From Cellulomonas fengjieae (GTDB lineage Bacteria > Actinomycetota > Actinomycetes > Actinomycetales > Cellulomonadaceae), in NCBI RefSeq assembly GCF_018388465.1, contig NZ_CP074404.1, forward strand, positions 1,984,001 to 2,048,000: a stretch of DNA of 64,000 nucleotides, given 5' to 3'. Within the stretch, counting starts at the first letter, position 1. Every line of letters starts with the position of its first letter. The notes beneath the pieces are model-generated. The model searched no databases and was not told the DNA's origin. It saw only the letters and a list, made by a program, of their open reading frames with translations. Position numbers and translations under genes: made by a program. This document shows positions 63,645-64,000 of this stretch, piece after piece.

Positions 63645-64000
63645 GTGTCCACCAAGAGCGAGCGTGAGTACGAGCGCCGCCGGTACGAGAAGTGGCAGGA
63701 GCGCCAGGCCAAGGCCCGCGCCCGTCGCCATCGTCAGCGCGTCATCGCCGGCAGCATCGTCGGCGCCCTCGTGCTCGCCACCGGTGTCGTCGCGGCACTC
63801 GCGCTCACGAACGACGACACGCCCGCCGCCGCACCGACGCAGTCAGCGCCCGCGCCGGACGCCGGGCAGGTCCCGGACCCGTCGCTGGCCGAGGGCCGCA
63901 CGTGGACCGGCACCCTCGCGCTGTCCCAGGGTGAGATCGGCATCGAGCTCGACGGCGCCGCCGCGCCCCAGGCGGTGGCCAACTTCGTCAGCCTCGCCGG
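63645..64000 (+). CDS. Membrane-anchored cyclophilin-type peptidyl-prolyl isomerase, 5' part only
   Basis: 118 codons are present before the right edge. The N-terminal 35 residues are very charged and basic (STKSEREYERRRYEKWQERQ), then one membrane segment (about 40-60), a Pro/Ala-rich linker and the start of a cyclophilin domain: WTGTLALSQGEIGIELDGAA and QAVANFVSLAG, the conserved APQAVANF-x-x-LA region. This is the form found beside the hisS cluster in actinobacteria. The GTG start has AAGGAG seven bases upstream. The catalytic FxxQ and later motifs lie outside the window. Confidence 0.9.
   Translation, partial: MSTKSEREYERRRYEKWQERQAKARARRHRQRVIAGSIVGALVLATGVVAALALTNDDTPAAAPTQSAPAPDAGQVPDPSLAEGRTWTGTLALSQGEIGIELDGAAAPQAVANFVSLA

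Overview
The window is about 64 kb of very GC-rich DNA with short intergenic gaps, many GTG starts and many stop/start overlaps (ATGA, GTGA, TGATG). Gene content and order point to a high-GC Gram-positive actinobacterium. The blocks nusB-efp-aroQ-aroB-aroK-aroC, aroE-mltG-ruvX-alaS-DUF6167-DUF948-rpsD and cyclophilin/metallo-hydrolase/hisS/radical-SAM have the same neighbours in many actinobacteria. A Cellulomonas-like member of the Micrococcales fits well, but that is an inference from gene content and not a phylogenetic placement. I see no tRNA, rRNA, CRISPR array, insertion sequence or phage in the window.

Layout. (1) 1-5.8 kb: a pyrimidine operon on the minus strand, pyrR-pyrB-pyrC-membrane protein-carA-carB (carB runs off the left edge). 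It is tightly coupled and is preceded by a PyrR-type RNA binding loop next to the ribosome binding site. (2) 5.9-8.2 kb: a plus-strand membrane GGDEF-EAL protein of cyclic-di-GMP metabolism. (3) 8.2-14 kb: nusB, efp, a polytopic membrane protein and the shikimate genes aroQ-aroB-aroK-aroC. (4) 14-27.4 kb: a complete-looking type IVa pilus locus, read on the minus strand as pilB-pilT-pilC, terminator, two tandem major pilins, terminator, three minor pilins, pilD-pilM-pilN-pilO, terminator. Two of the minor pilins carry large C-terminal modules, one ricin-B-lectin-like and one Ig/cadherin-like. (5) 27.5-34.3 kb: aroE, mltG, ruvX, alaS, two small membrane-associated genes and rpsD. (6) 34.5-40.8 kb: rarA, an MMPL transporter, a GNAT protein and aspS.

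(7) 40.9-51 kb: a less familiar region. A six-gene minus-strand operon encodes two lipoproteins, a secreted protein, a 673-residue acidic protein and small proteins. It is divergent from a WXG100 gene, which in turn converges on a 1534-residue EccC/EssC-like FtsK/SpoIIIE ATPase. (8) 51-60.1 kb: a tight-adherence (Tad/Flp) pilus operon, cpaB-cpaE-tadA-tadB-tadC-flp-tadE-tadE-tadG-like, followed by a LysM-plus-BTAD membrane protein. It then runs with a 10-base gap into the EccC-like gene. (9) 60.2-64 kb: a radical SAM gene with a near-perfect LexA (SOS) box, hisS, a metallo-beta-lactamase-fold hydrolase and the start of a membrane-anchored cyclophilin.

The main theme is cell-surface machinery: two different type IV-filament systems plus a type VII-like module. 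The N-terminal region of PilB looks like a cyclic-di-GMP-binding MshEN domain, and the GGDEF-EAL protein could supply or remove that signal. The strongest candidates for something little described are the Tad-LysM/BTAD-EccC operon with its convergent WXG100 gene and divergent secreted-protein operon, and the adhesin-like minor pilins.
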